Shown one piece after another: positions 44,944 through 52,892 of a stretch of 64,000 nucleotides of DNA. The stretch is from Mesorhizobium temperatum (GTDB lineage Bacteria; Pseudomonadota; Alphaproteobacteria; Rhizobiales; Rhizobiaceae). The DNA lies in the NCBI RefSeq assembly GCF_002284575.1, contig NZ_NPKJ01000076.1, forward strand, positions 75,432-139,431, written 5' to 3'. The notes under the pieces were generated by a model. It was not told where the DNA came from. It saw only the letters and a list, made by a program, of their open reading frames with translations, and ran no database searches. Each line of letters starts with the position of its first letter. The first letter of the stretch is position 1. Both the position numbers and the translations under genes were made by a program.

Positions 44944-45363
44944 ATGGACGAGATGCGCAAGATACTCCCGGCTGTCTCGGTCGCCATTGTCCGCGGCGAC
45001 ACGGTGCTGCTGGTCAAGCGGGCGCGGCAGCCTTCGCAAGGATTTTACGCGTTTCCAGGCGGCAAGGTCGAGGCCGGCGAAACGCTGCAACAAGCCGCGC
45101 AGCGCGAATTGCTGGAGGAAACCGGGTTGCTGGCGCACAACTACCGTCCCCTTCGGGAGATCCACATCGACGGCGGCAGCGACGGGCACCCGGTCGACTA
45201 TCTGCTGACGGTGTTCGGCGCCACTTATGCCGGCGGAGAGCCCGTGGCCAGCGACGACGCCGAGACCGCCGCCTTCTATACGCTCAGCGAAATGACGACG
45301 CTGCCGCTTGCCGCTTCGGTGTTTGCCGTTGCCGACGAATTGCTCAGGAATGCAGGGGCATAA
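44944..45363 (+). CDS. NUDIX hydrolase
   Basis: A 139-aa hydrolase with a full NUDIX box: G-G-K-V-E-A-G-E followed by ...REL-LEET-G (residues ~39-61). It would cleave a nucleoside diphosphate linked to another moiety, possibly an oxidised nucleotide or ADP-ribose. The substrate is not predictable. The TIGR02301 gene follows 48 nt later. Confidence 0.93.
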   Translation: MDEMRKILPAVSVAIVRGDTVLLVKRARQPSQGFYAFPGGKVEAGETLQQAAQRELLEETGLLAHNYRPLREIHIDGGSDGHPVDYLLTVFGATYAGGEPVASDDAETAAFYTLSEMTTLPLAASVFAVADELLRNAGA

Positions 45364-45411
45364 CGTCCAAAATCGCCTTGCAGCCGACAAATTGTTTGGC
45401 CACATAGACTT

Positions 45412-45789
45412 ATGATCCGCGCATCGCTTTTCCTTGCAGCTTGCCTCGCCGCCAGTACGGCAATCGGGTCGCGACCGGCACTGGCCGCCGAGTCGCCGTT
45501 CGAGCCCGGGCTGATGCGGCTGGCGGAGGTGCTTGGATCGCTGCATTTCCTGCGTAATCTGTGCGGCGAGAAGGGCGACCGGTGGCGGGTCGAGATGGAG
45601 AAGCTGATTGCTTCGGAAAATCCGGACCCGGAGCGGCGCGCCCGTTTCATCGCCAGCTTCAACCGCGGCTACCGCTCCTTCGGCGGCACCTACACGCAGT
45701 GTACCGCCTCGGCGACCGAAGCCATCAGCCGCTACATGAAGGAAGGCGAGACGCTGTCGCGCGACATCGCCTCGCGCTACGGCAACTGA
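45412..45789 (+). CDS. TIGR02301 family secreted protein
   Basis: A 125-aa exported protein with a signal peptide cleaved after ...RPALAA. The mature part has the family pattern LAEVLGSLHFLRNLCGE, RFIASFNRGYRSFGGTYTQC and a Cys pair. This family is restricted mainly to Alphaproteobacteria and has no known function. Confidence 0.88.
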   Translation: MIRASLFLAACLAASTAIGSRPALAAESPFEPGLMRLAEVLGSLHFLRNLCGEKGDRWRVEMEKLIASENPDPERRARFIASFNRGYRSFGGTYTQCTASATEAISRYMKEGETLSRDIASRYGN

Positions 45790-46102
45790 CCTTGGCACCC
45801 CCTGCTTGTGTCTGGTGGCGTCTTAGTGCAATCCTTGTGTTGCACTTCTGCAACGGCATTAACGAAACGTTACCGCGCGGATGTGGAATTAACTCAAACT
45901 GAAGGTTTTCATCCCGCTCGCCGACCTAATCGGCTAAGTTTGAATCGGATCGAACGCAGGTTTGCAAAACGTGACGAGCCCTTGTCGAAACGACCCTAGA
46001 AATGTCGTATTTACAAGTACTTACTTAACCTGCGTGTAAAAGGGACAGCCCAAGCCTGATCCGCGTCTGCCGGATCGCCGCTTGAAAAGGGTGGACATCG
46101 CA
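45790..46102. other. Intergenic region with no recognised feature
   Basis: This 313-nt stretch is lower in GC than its surroundings. It has a small palindrome TAACGAAACGTTA (45859-45871) and AAGTACTT near 46015, but no clear promoter, terminator or RNA. Confidence 0.5.
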
Positions 46103-46360
46103 ATGGAACATGGCGTCAACGACATCGACGCGCTGGTCAGGGAAGAAAAGCGCCTGACTGCCGTGGAAAGCCACAGCGAGGCCTGGGCGGAAGGGCTTTC
46201 GGCGGGAATCGAGCCGGAAATCATCGCCGAGGCGGCCCTTGAAACCGCGTTCGGCGAAATGCTGCGCGCCAATGGCGAAACCTTGGCCCTTGCCCTGCTC
46301 GACCGCATGCGTGAAAAGGTGATAGCCGGGGCCTTCGAACCAGGACGGCTGCGGCACTGA
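46103..46360 (+). CDS. Conserved hypothetical protein, 85 aa
   Basis: The ATG at 46103 follows AAGGGTGG. The product is a small acidic helical protein (MEHGVNDIDALVREEKRL..., then EIIAEAALETAFGEMLRANGETLALALLD). No signal or membrane helix is visible. It resembles short rhizobial proteins of unknown function. A TTG at 46082 would add seven residues. Confidence 0.65.
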   Translation: MEHGVNDIDALVREEKRLTAVESHSEAWAEGLSAGIEPEIIAEAALETAFGEMLRANGETLALALLDRMREKVIAGAFEPGRLRH

Positions 46361-46411
46361 ACCGGCATCAGGCTCTTTGACCACGGCGTGCCGCTTGGGC
46401 GGTTATGCCCC

Positions 46412-46469
46412 GGGCACCTGGGCGGGCCTGGGCACCTGTAAGGGCACCTGTAAGGGCCTGGGCATCTGG
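46412..46469 (+). repeat. Degenerate short tandem repeats before a secreted protein gene
   Basis: GGGCACCTG-type words repeat six times (GGGCACCTG, GGCGGGCCTG, GGCACCTGTAA, GGGCACCTGTAA, GGGCCTG, GGCATCTGG). They end 8 nt before the ATG at 46478, so length changes could alter translation. Confidence 0.65.
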
Positions 46470-46477
46470 ACGGAATC

Positions 46478-47296
46478 ATGGAGAGGCAGGCGGTGAATTT
46501 TTCGACGTCAGGCCAGCCGCGTGGCTTGGCCCTCAGCATCCGGCTCGTCGCTTTTTGCGCCGCGGTCCCTCTAGCTCTTTGCCTCGCAAGCAGCCCCGGA
46601 TATGCGCTGAGTGAAATCAAGCGCGAGGACCTTCCTTCGCCAGTCACGCCGCCCGCCGACGACGACATGTCGCCGCCCGGAACTGCGGTGCCGATGCCCG
46701 ACCCACTCGGCACGACACCGCCCCCGGCCAGCCAGCCGACGCCGCCCGACGAGCGGGAACAGGTCGAACCGGACGGGCCAACAGACGATGGCGGCATAGC
46801 CAATCCGCGAGTCGATCCGGATGAACCCTTGCCCGAGGTCGTCTACGATCTCAGCAAGCTGCCGGAGCCGGTCAGGCGCATGCATGATCTCATTATCGGG
46901 GCCTGCAAGAGCGGCGACATCGAAAAGCTCCGGCCGCTGATCGGCCAGGGCGATACGATGACCCAATTGTCGCTGAGCGAGATCGAAGGCGACCCGATCA
47001 CCTTCCTGAAAGGTCTTTCGGGCGATACGGAAGGCCAGGAAATCCTCGCCATCCTGGAAGAGGTGCTCAGTGCCGGCTATGTCCATATCGATGTCGGCAC
47101 GCCGCAGGAGCTCTACGTCTGGCCATATTTCTTCGCGCTGCCGCTGGACAAGCTCGATGCCAGGCAGCGGGTCGAGCTGTTCAAGATCGTCACCGCCGGC
47201 GACTATGACAGCATGAAGCAGTTCGGCGCCTACATCTTCTACCGCGTTGGCATCACGCCGGACGGACAGTGGACGTTCTTCGTCGCCGGGGATTGA
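46478..47296 (+). CDS. Exported hypothetical protein, 272 aa
   Basis: An N-terminal signal peptide (about residues 18-44, RLVAFCAAVPLALCLASSPGYA) is followed by a Pro/Asp-rich linker. A soluble domain follows (~120-270) with LPEPVRRMHDLIIGACKSGDIEKLRPL, ending YRVGITPDGQWTFFVAGD. This domain is found in rhizobial exported proteins of unknown function. I cannot assign an activity. Confidence 0.75.
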   Translation: MERQAVNFSTSGQPRGLALSIRLVAFCAAVPLALCLASSPGYALSEIKREDLPSPVTPPADDDMSPPGTAVPMPDPLGTTPPPASQPTPPDEREQVEPDGPTDDGGIANPRVDPDEPLPEVVYDLSKLPEPVRRMHDLIIGACKSGDIEKLRPLIGQGDTMTQLSLSEIEGDPITFLKGLSGDTEGQEILAILEEVLSAGYVHIDVGTPQELYVWPYFFALPLDKLDARQRVELFKIVTAGDYDSMKQFGAYIFYRVGITPDGQWTFFVAGD

Positions 47297-47328
47297 GCGG
47301 CATTGCCCTCTCCTACCCTCAAGCCCGC

Positions 47329-47418
47329 CTAGAGCATCAGAGTGGGTACCGGTTTGGGAAAATCCGATGCTCAGAAGATAAGCGGCGGTACGATTCGATT
47401 TGAAAGTCCGCCTATCTA
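47329..47418. repeat. Palindromic intergenic repeat, copy G
   Basis: CTAGAGCATC at 47329 pairs with GATGCTC ending near 47372. The unit continues to a second CTAG at 47415-47418. That last CTAG contains the TAG stop of the dihydroorotase gene on the minus strand. The edge word CTAGAGC matches repeats A and B. Confidence 0.65.
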
Positions 47419-48747
47419 GACCGCCAGCGCCTCGGAAAACTCCACCGCCCGGCCCTGCCCTGGCGTGACGATCTCGCCTTCCCACATCACGCGGCGGCCG
47501 CGCACGACTGTTCCGACCGGCCACCCGGTCACTTCTCTGCCGTCATAGGGCGTCCAGCCGGCCTTCGAGCCTGCCTGCGCATTGGTGATGGTCTCGCGAC
47601 GCTTCAAATCGACAATCGTGAAATCCGCGTCGTAGCCGGCGGCGATGCGGCCTTTCCTGGCCATGCCGAAGATACGCTGCGGGCCGTGGCTGGACAGGTC
47701 GACGAAACGTTGCAACGTCAGCCGGCCGGCATTGACGTGGTCGAGCATGATCGACACCAGCGTCTGCACGCCGGTCATGCCCGACGGCGAGGCCGGATAG
47801 GGCCTTGCCTTTTCGGCCAGCGTGTGCGGGGCGTGGTCGGAACCCAGCACATCGACGATGCCTTGCGCAATGCCGTGCCAGATGCCGTCGCGGTGGCGTG
47901 CTGCACGCACAGGCGGGTTCATCTGGATCAGCGTGCCGAGGCGTGCATAGTCGTCAGCGCTCAGCGTCAGATGATGCGGTGTCGCCTCGCAGGTCGCGAC
48001 ATCCTTGTGCCGTTCGAGGAAGGCGATCTCCTCGGCGGTCGAGACGTGCAGCACATGGATACGCGCGCGGGCTTTCCGAGCAATGCGCACAAGGCGCTCG
48101 GTGCAGCGCAAGGCGGCGATCTCGTCGCGCCAAACCGGATGCGAGGCCGGGTCGCCCTCGATGCGTTCGCCGAGCCGCTCGCGCAGCCGGAATTCGTCCT
48201 CGGAATGGAAGGCCGCACGGCGGCGGGTATTCCTCAGGATCGAGGCGACGCCCTCATCATCCTCGACCAAAAGGTCACCGGTGGACGAGCCCATGAATAC
48301 CTTTATGCCGGCAGCACCGGGTAGCCGCTCCAGTTCGCCGGCATCCCCGGCATTGTCGCGGGTGCCGCCGACCCAGAAGGCAAAGTCGCAATGCATGCGG
48401 CCGGTGGCGCGCCGCACCTTGTCGGCAAGGGCTGCCTCGCCGGTGGTCAGCGGGTTGGTGTTGGGCATCTCGAAGACGGCGGTGACACCGCCCAGCACCG
48501 CTGCCCGCGAGCCGGTCTCCAAATCCTCCTTGTGCTCCAGCCCCGGCTCGCGGAAATGCACCTGGCTGTCGACGACGCCGGGCAGGATGTGCAGGCCGCG
48601 ACAGTCGACCGTCTCGCCGGCTGAAGCCTGGCCGAGATCGCCGATGGCGGCGATGCGCCCGCCGTTGATGCCGATGTCGCGCCGGCCCTCGCCATCGTGG
48701 TTGACCATCGTGCCGCCTGTCAGGATGAGGTCGTAGGTCGTGGCCAT
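47416..48747 (-). CDS. pyrC: Dihydroorotase
   Basis: A 443-aa amidohydrolase of the class I dihydroorotase group, acting in pyrimidine synthesis. It has the HFREPGLEHKEDL segment, the carboxylated-Lys site GIKVFMGSSTG, and metal His and Asp in LHVSTAEE and LGSDHAPH. The usual DxHxH metal motif reads D60-S-Q62-V-H64. The same Gln occurs, as I recall, in other rhizobial dihydroorotases. Allantoinase or hydantoinase are less likely alternatives. Confidence 0.87.
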   Translation of the reverse strand: MATTYDLILTGGTMVNHDGEGRRDIGINGGRIAAIGDLGQASAGETVDCRGLHILPGVVDSQVHFREPGLEHKEDLETGSRAAVLGGVTAVFEMPNTNPLTTGEAALADKVRRATGRMHCDFAFWVGGTRDNAGDAGELERLPGAAGIKVFMGSSTGDLLVEDDEGVASILRNTRRRAAFHSEDEFRLRERLGERIEGDPASHPVWRDEIAALRCTERLVRIARKARARIHVLHVSTAEEIAFLERHKDVATCEATPHHLTLSADDYARLGTLIQMNPPVRAARHRDGIWHGIAQGIVDVLGSDHAPHTLAEKARPYPASPSGMTGVQTLVSIMLDHVNAGRLTLQRFVDLSSHGPQRIFGMARKGRIAAGYDADFTIVDLKRRETITNAQAGSKAGWTPYDGREVTGWPVGTVVRGRRVMWEGEIVTPGQGRAVEFSEALAV

Positions 48748-48830
48748 GCTGATCCGGTCTCTTGCGGGGGGAGTGTCAGCGGCTTACGTAATGGCCGACT
48801 GTTTTGCAAGATCAGGTTCTTTTTCCGCCC

Positions 48831-49709
48831 ATGCCCTTTGCCCTACTGAAAGATCGCGCACTCGTTTCCGTGTCAGGCCCGGATGCCGAGAACTTTTTGC
48901 AGAACATTCTGACCACCGACCTCGAAGCACTGGCTGCCGGCGAAGCAAAGCCTGGCGCCTTGCTGACGCCGCAAGGCAAGATCCTGTTCGACTTCCTGAT
49001 CTCCCGCGCTGGCGAGAATTCCTTCCGCCTCGAATGCCGAGCCGATGTATCAGATGATTTCATCCGGCGGCTGATGCTCTATAAATTGCGCGCCAAGGTC
49101 GAGATCGCCAAGGCAGAACAGGGACTTGTCGCTGTTGCGTGGGGGGATCATTCCACCGCTTCACAGTTTGATTCAACGCCGGTTGCAGATGCACGATTCC
49201 GCGACGTGTCCGTAACGCGCTTTTATGGCGGCACGGCCGCCGGCGGCGATCCGGCCGCATGGCAAGCTCTGCGCATCGCCCATGGGATTGCCGAAAGCGG
49301 CAGCGACTATCAGCTCGGCGACGCCTTCCCGCATGATGTGCTGCTCGACGAGACCGGCGGCGTCGGCTTCAGGAAGGGCTGCTATGTCGGCCAGGAGGTG
49401 GTCTCGCGCATGCAGCATCGCGGCACCGCCAGACGGCGGGTGCTGATCGTTTCGGCCGAACGGCCCCTGCCCGCTCCTGGCGCCGAACTGACAGTTTCCG
49501 GGCGACCGGTCGGCACGCTTGGCACCACCGCCGGCACAGCAGGCCTCGCCATAGCCCGTATCGACCGCGTCAAGGCAGCGCTCGACGCCGGCCAGCCAAT
49601 CATGGCGGATGACGTCACTGTGTCGCTCACCATTCCGGCCTGGGCGAAGTTCACTTTTCCGCTGGAAACCGTTGGCCCGCAGGAATCCGTCGGCGCGGAG
49701 GAGGCCTAA
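48831..49709 (+). CDS. ygfZ: YgfZ/GcvT-like folate-binding protein
   Basis: A 292-aa protein of the tetrahydrofolate-dependent family that helps maintain iron-sulfur enzymes. The YgfZ signature KGCYVGQEVVSRMQH is intact with its Cys. The ATG at 48831 gives the normal N-terminus MPFALLKDRALVSVSGPDAENFLQ. The stop overlaps the next start (TAATG). Confidence 0.93.
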   Translation: MPFALLKDRALVSVSGPDAENFLQNILTTDLEALAAGEAKPGALLTPQGKILFDFLISRAGENSFRLECRADVSDDFIRRLMLYKLRAKVEIAKAEQGLVAVAWGDHSTASQFDSTPVADARFRDVSVTRFYGGTAAGGDPAAWQALRIAHGIAESGSDYQLGDAFPHDVLLDETGGVGFRKGCYVGQEVVSRMQHRGTARRRVLIVSAERPLPAPGAELTVSGRPVGTLGTTAGTAGLAIARIDRVKAALDAGQPIMADDVTVSLTIPAWAKFTFPLETVGPQESVGAEEA

Positions 49710-50341
49710 TGGCGGCCGACCGTGCCGGGGCGCCGCCGCGCGCCTGGCAGCGCATGCTGTCGGGCCGGAGGCTGGATCTGCTTGACCCTTCACCGCTTGA
49801 TATCGAGATTTCGGACATCGCCCACGGGCTTGCCCGCGTCGCCCGCTGGAACGGCCAGACCAGCGGCGATCACGCCTTTTCCGTCGCCCAGCATTCGCTG
49901 CTGGTCGAGGCGCTTTTCGGCGAGCTGGCGCCGGACGCCCCGGCCGACGCGCGGCTGGCGGCTTTGCTGCACGACGCGCCGGAATATGTCATCGGTGACA
50001 TGATCTCACCGTTCAAATCGGTGATGGGCGGCAGCTACAAGGAGTGCGAGCTGAGGCTGCAGCGCGCCATCCATCTGCGCTTTTCGCTGCCGGTCGAACC
50101 TAGTGCAGGCCTGCGCAAGGAAATCAAGCGCGCCGACCAGATCGCCGCCTATTTCGAGGCGACGCTGCTTGCCGGCTTTTCGACCGCCGAGGCGACCGAA
50201 TTCTTCGGCCGGCCGCGCGGCTTCAATGCCGAACGCTTCGATTTCACCCCGCGTTCGGTGACTTGGGCGCAAAACGCGTTCCTCAAACGGTATGCGGCAA
50301 TCGAGAAATCGCGGCGCCAAACGCTGCAGCCGGCCGACTGA
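49709..50341 (+). CDS. HD domain hydrolase (YfbR-like)
   Basis: A 210-aa HD-superfamily phosphohydrolase. Metal ligands are visible in GDHAFSVAQHSLLVEAL (His) and LAALLHDAPEYVIGD (HD), with a later Asp in KRADQIAAYF. Relatives are 5'-deoxynucleotidases. It overlaps ygfZ by one base and is likely co-translated with it. Confidence 0.88.
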   Translation: MAADRAGAPPRAWQRMLSGRRLDLLDPSPLDIEISDIAHGLARVARWNGQTSGDHAFSVAQHSLLVEALFGELAPDAPADARLAALLHDAPEYVIGDMISPFKSVMGGSYKECELRLQRAIHLRFSLPVEPSAGLRKEIKRADQIAAYFEATLLAGFSTAEATEFFGRPRGFNAERFDFTPRSVTWAQNAFLKRYAAIEKSRRQTLQPAD

Positions 50342-50376
50342 AAAACGGTAAATTAACCGAAAAGGACAACAGTGCC

Positions 50377-52557
50377 GTGTTCGATCACGGTCTGCAGGCA
50401 CGCCTCATGTCCGTCACTCATGCCAAGGCTGGTTCGCCCGTCCGCGGACGGAGGGCCGAAGGCATAGGCCCGCCGCGACGGATAGAAGACGAACTGCGCA
50501 AACAGAATGATCGTTTTTCGGCGGCCGTCGAGAACATGTCGCATGGTTTGGGCATGTTCGATGCCGACGAGCGTATGATTATCTGCAACGGCAACTATAT
50601 CAGCATCTTCTGCCTCGACGCCGAGATCGTGCAGCCCGGCATCCGGTTTTTCGACATCCTCCAGCACAGCGTCGACATCGGCGTCGCCTCGCACAGCGCC
50701 GAAGAACTCTATGCGATCCGCAAGCCCTATATCGACCAAGCGAAACCTTCGACCTACGAGGAAACGCTGTCGGATGGCCGCATCATCCATATCTCGCACC
50801 GGCCGCTGGCTTCGGGTGGCTGGGTGTCAATCTATGAGGACATCACCGAGCAACGGCGTGCCGAACAGGAGCTGAAGGAGCAGCACCGCCGTTTCGACGC
50901 AGCACTCGCCAACATGTCGCAAGGCCTTATGATGTATGACGCAGACAGCAGGCTGATCGTGCGCAACGAACGTTTCCTGGAACTCTACCACGTGACGCCG
51001 GCCGATTTTCCGCTTGGCATGAGTCACGGCGACGCGCTCGAGCAGCTCGCCCGCCTGGGTATCTATGCAGAGATCGACATCGACAGTGAAATCTCGAAAA
51101 CCGCGGCCTGCCTTCAAGCCGGGGAAATGCGGTCAACCTACCGCCATCTTGCCGATGGCAGAACGCTTTTGGTCGTGCGGCGGCCGATGAGTGGCGGTGG
51201 CTGGGTCGCAACCTTCGACGACGTCACCGAGCGCAGGCGCGTCGAAGAGCGCATGACCCATCTTGCGCATCACGACACGCTGACCAACCTGCCCAATCGC
51301 TCGATGTTCCGCGAACGGCTCGACCGGGCCTTGGGCGAGGCCACGGACCTGGCGATATTCTCGCTCGACCTCGACCGCTTCAAGGCCGTCAACGACACCT
51401 GGGGGCACCCGGCCGGCGACTGGCTGCTGAAATGCGTGGCCGAGCGGCTGCAAAATTGCCTACGCAACGAAACGGACGTGGTCGCTCGTTTCGGCGGCGA
51501 TGAGTTCGTCATCATCCAGTTCAATCCAAAAGGTGCCGGCCCAAAAGGTGCCGGCGATGCGGAAAAACTGGCAAAACGCATTGTCGACATCATCGGAAAG
51601 CCGTTTCGCGACAAAAGCCGCGACATGCATGTCGGCATCAGCCTTGGCATCGCCCTTTTCCCCAATGACGGCAGGGATGCCGACACGCTGCTAAAAAACG
51701 CCGACATGGCCCTTTACAGGGCGAAAAGCGAAGGACGCAACGCCTATCGCTTCTTCGAGCCAGGCATGGATGCGATGGTGCGGGCACGACTCGCACTCGA
51801 AACCGACCTGCAGGCAGCGCTGCGGCGTCGGGAATTCGAGCTCGATTTCCAACCCATCATGAACATCGCCTCCAGCGAAATCGTCGGCGCCGAAGCGCTG
51901 ATGCGGTGGCACTCGCCGGCACGCGGCTTGGTGCCGCCAGACGACTTCATCCCGGTCGCCGAAGAAACCGGACTAATCGTGCCGCTGGGGGAATGGGCGC
52001 TGAGGAAAGCCTGCACGGTTGCGGCGGGCTGGCCGCATGGGTTGCGTATCGCGGTCAATGTCTCGGCTGTGCAGATCAAAAGTGGCACCTTTGCCCGCAG
52101 CGTGATCTCCGCGCTGGCATTTTCCGGCGTGCCGGCCGATCGGCTTGAGCTGGAAATCACCGAAACAGTGCTGATGGATGAGAGCGATACCGTGCTCAAG
52201 ACGCTCAGGCAGTTGCGCGACCTCGGCATCCGTATCGCGCTGGACGATTTCGGCATCGGTTATTCGTCGCTCGGCTATCTCCGCCGCTTCCCTGTCGACA
52301 AGATCAAGATCGACCGCTCCTTCATCCGCGATATCGACAACCGCGACACGGCCGCGATCGTTCACACGGTCATCGGGCTCGGTGCGCAGCTTGGAACGAC
52401 CGTCACCGCCGAAGGCGTCGAAACCGAAGCGCAACTTGAGTTCCTGAGAAGGGAAGGCTGTGTCGAGGCCCAGGGATATTTGATCGGCGTACCGTCGAAG
52501 GCGACGGATATTGCTCGCTTGCTGGAGTCGCGCGCGGCGATCAGGCAATCAGGCTGA
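50377..52557 (+). CDS. PAS-PAS-GGDEF-EAL cyclic-di-GMP turnover protein
   Basis: A ~726-aa cytoplasmic signalling protein without membrane helices. Two PAS-like segments (~35-155 and ~160-285; each holds NMSHGLGMFDADER or NMSQGLMMYDADSR) precede a GGDEF domain with intact FGGDEFVIIQ. A C-terminal EAL domain has GAEALMRWHSP and DDFGIGYSSLGYLRRFPVDKIKID. Both catalytic motifs look intact, so it could make and degrade c-di-GMP. The GTG at 50377 with AAAAGGA upstream is preferred; the ATG at 50407 is an alternative. Confidence 0.92.
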   Translation: MFDHGLQARLMSVTHAKAGSPVRGRRAEGIGPPRRIEDELRKQNDRFSAAVENMSHGLGMFDADERMIICNGNYISIFCLDAEIVQPGIRFFDILQHSVDIGVASHSAEELYAIRKPYIDQAKPSTYEETLSDGRIIHISHRPLASGGWVSIYEDITEQRRAEQELKEQHRRFDAALANMSQGLMMYDADSRLIVRNERFLELYHVTPADFPLGMSHGDALEQLARLGIYAEIDIDSEISKTAACLQAGEMRSTYRHLADGRTLLVVRRPMSGGGWVATFDDVTERRRVEERMTHLAHHDTLTNLPNRSMFRERLDRALGEATDLAIFSLDLDRFKAVNDTWGHPAGDWLLKCVAERLQNCLRNETDVVARFGGDEFVIIQFNPKGAGPKGAGDAEKLAKRIVDIIGKPFRDKSRDMHVGISLGIALFPNDGRDADTLLKNADMALYRAKSEGRNAYRFFEPGMDAMVRARLALETDLQAALRRREFELDFQPIMNIASSEIVGAEALMRWHSPARGLVPPDDFIPVAEETGLIVPLGEWALRKACTVAAGWPHGLRIAVNVSAVQIKSGTFARSVISALAFSGVPADRLELEITETVLMDESDTVLKTLRQLRDLGIRIALDDFGIGYSSLGYLRRFPVDKIKIDRSFIRDIDNRDTAAIVHTVIGLGAQLGTTVTAEGVETEAQLEFLRREGCVEAQGYLIGVPSKATDIARLLESRAAIRQSG

Positions 52558-52892
52558 CTGCGACAGGCCGGACATAAATCGTAATCTAAAATAGAAAAAT
52601 TAGAGCGTAGAGCAAAGTCGAAAGGAACGCAATTATTAACGGGTGAAATACCAAAACCCTGGTTTTATTTCCAATTCTGTGAAGGGGATCTTTTCCTTCT
52701 CCCCAATAAAATTCGTTACTTTTCTTAAGCGGATTATCCCGGGCGAAATCCCAACCTGTGCGCGAATAAAAAATGACATCTGAAATCACTACCCTAATAT
52801 ATAGCAACAGGACAGTCGACTAAACTATTAGGTAAATATATCTGAACAAACCGTCCCCTCATTTGCTCCCGTGGACGGTGCGAGCGGTAAGT
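52558..52892. other. AT-rich intergenic island
   Basis: About 300 nt are far richer in A and T than any other part of the window (for example 52570-52850). The region lies between the convergent c-di-GMP gene and the ATP-grasp gene. It holds one possible short reading frame, listed separately, and no recognisable mobile-element gene or repeat. Confidence 0.7.
52586..52807 (-). CDS. Possible small protein with C-terminal membrane helix
   Basis: A 73-codon frame inside the AT-rich island. It encodes DFARDNPLKKSNEFYWGEG, a basic middle, and a hydrophobic C-terminus (PLIIAFLSTLLYALIFLF). The start would be TTG at 52807 or GTG six codons later, with no ribosome site. Composition resembles a real membrane-protein end, perhaps a remnant. 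Evidence is weak. Confidence 0.3.
   Translation of the reverse strand: MLYIRVVISDVIFYSRTGWDFARDNPLKKSNEFYWGEGKDPLHRIGNKTRVLVFHPLIIAFLSTLLYALIFLF

Noticed and set aside
45855..45875. Possible CtrA box (TTAAC-N-TTACC) near 45858
   Set aside because: One mismatch in a short degenerate motif and not placed at a clear promoter; chance occurrence is likely.
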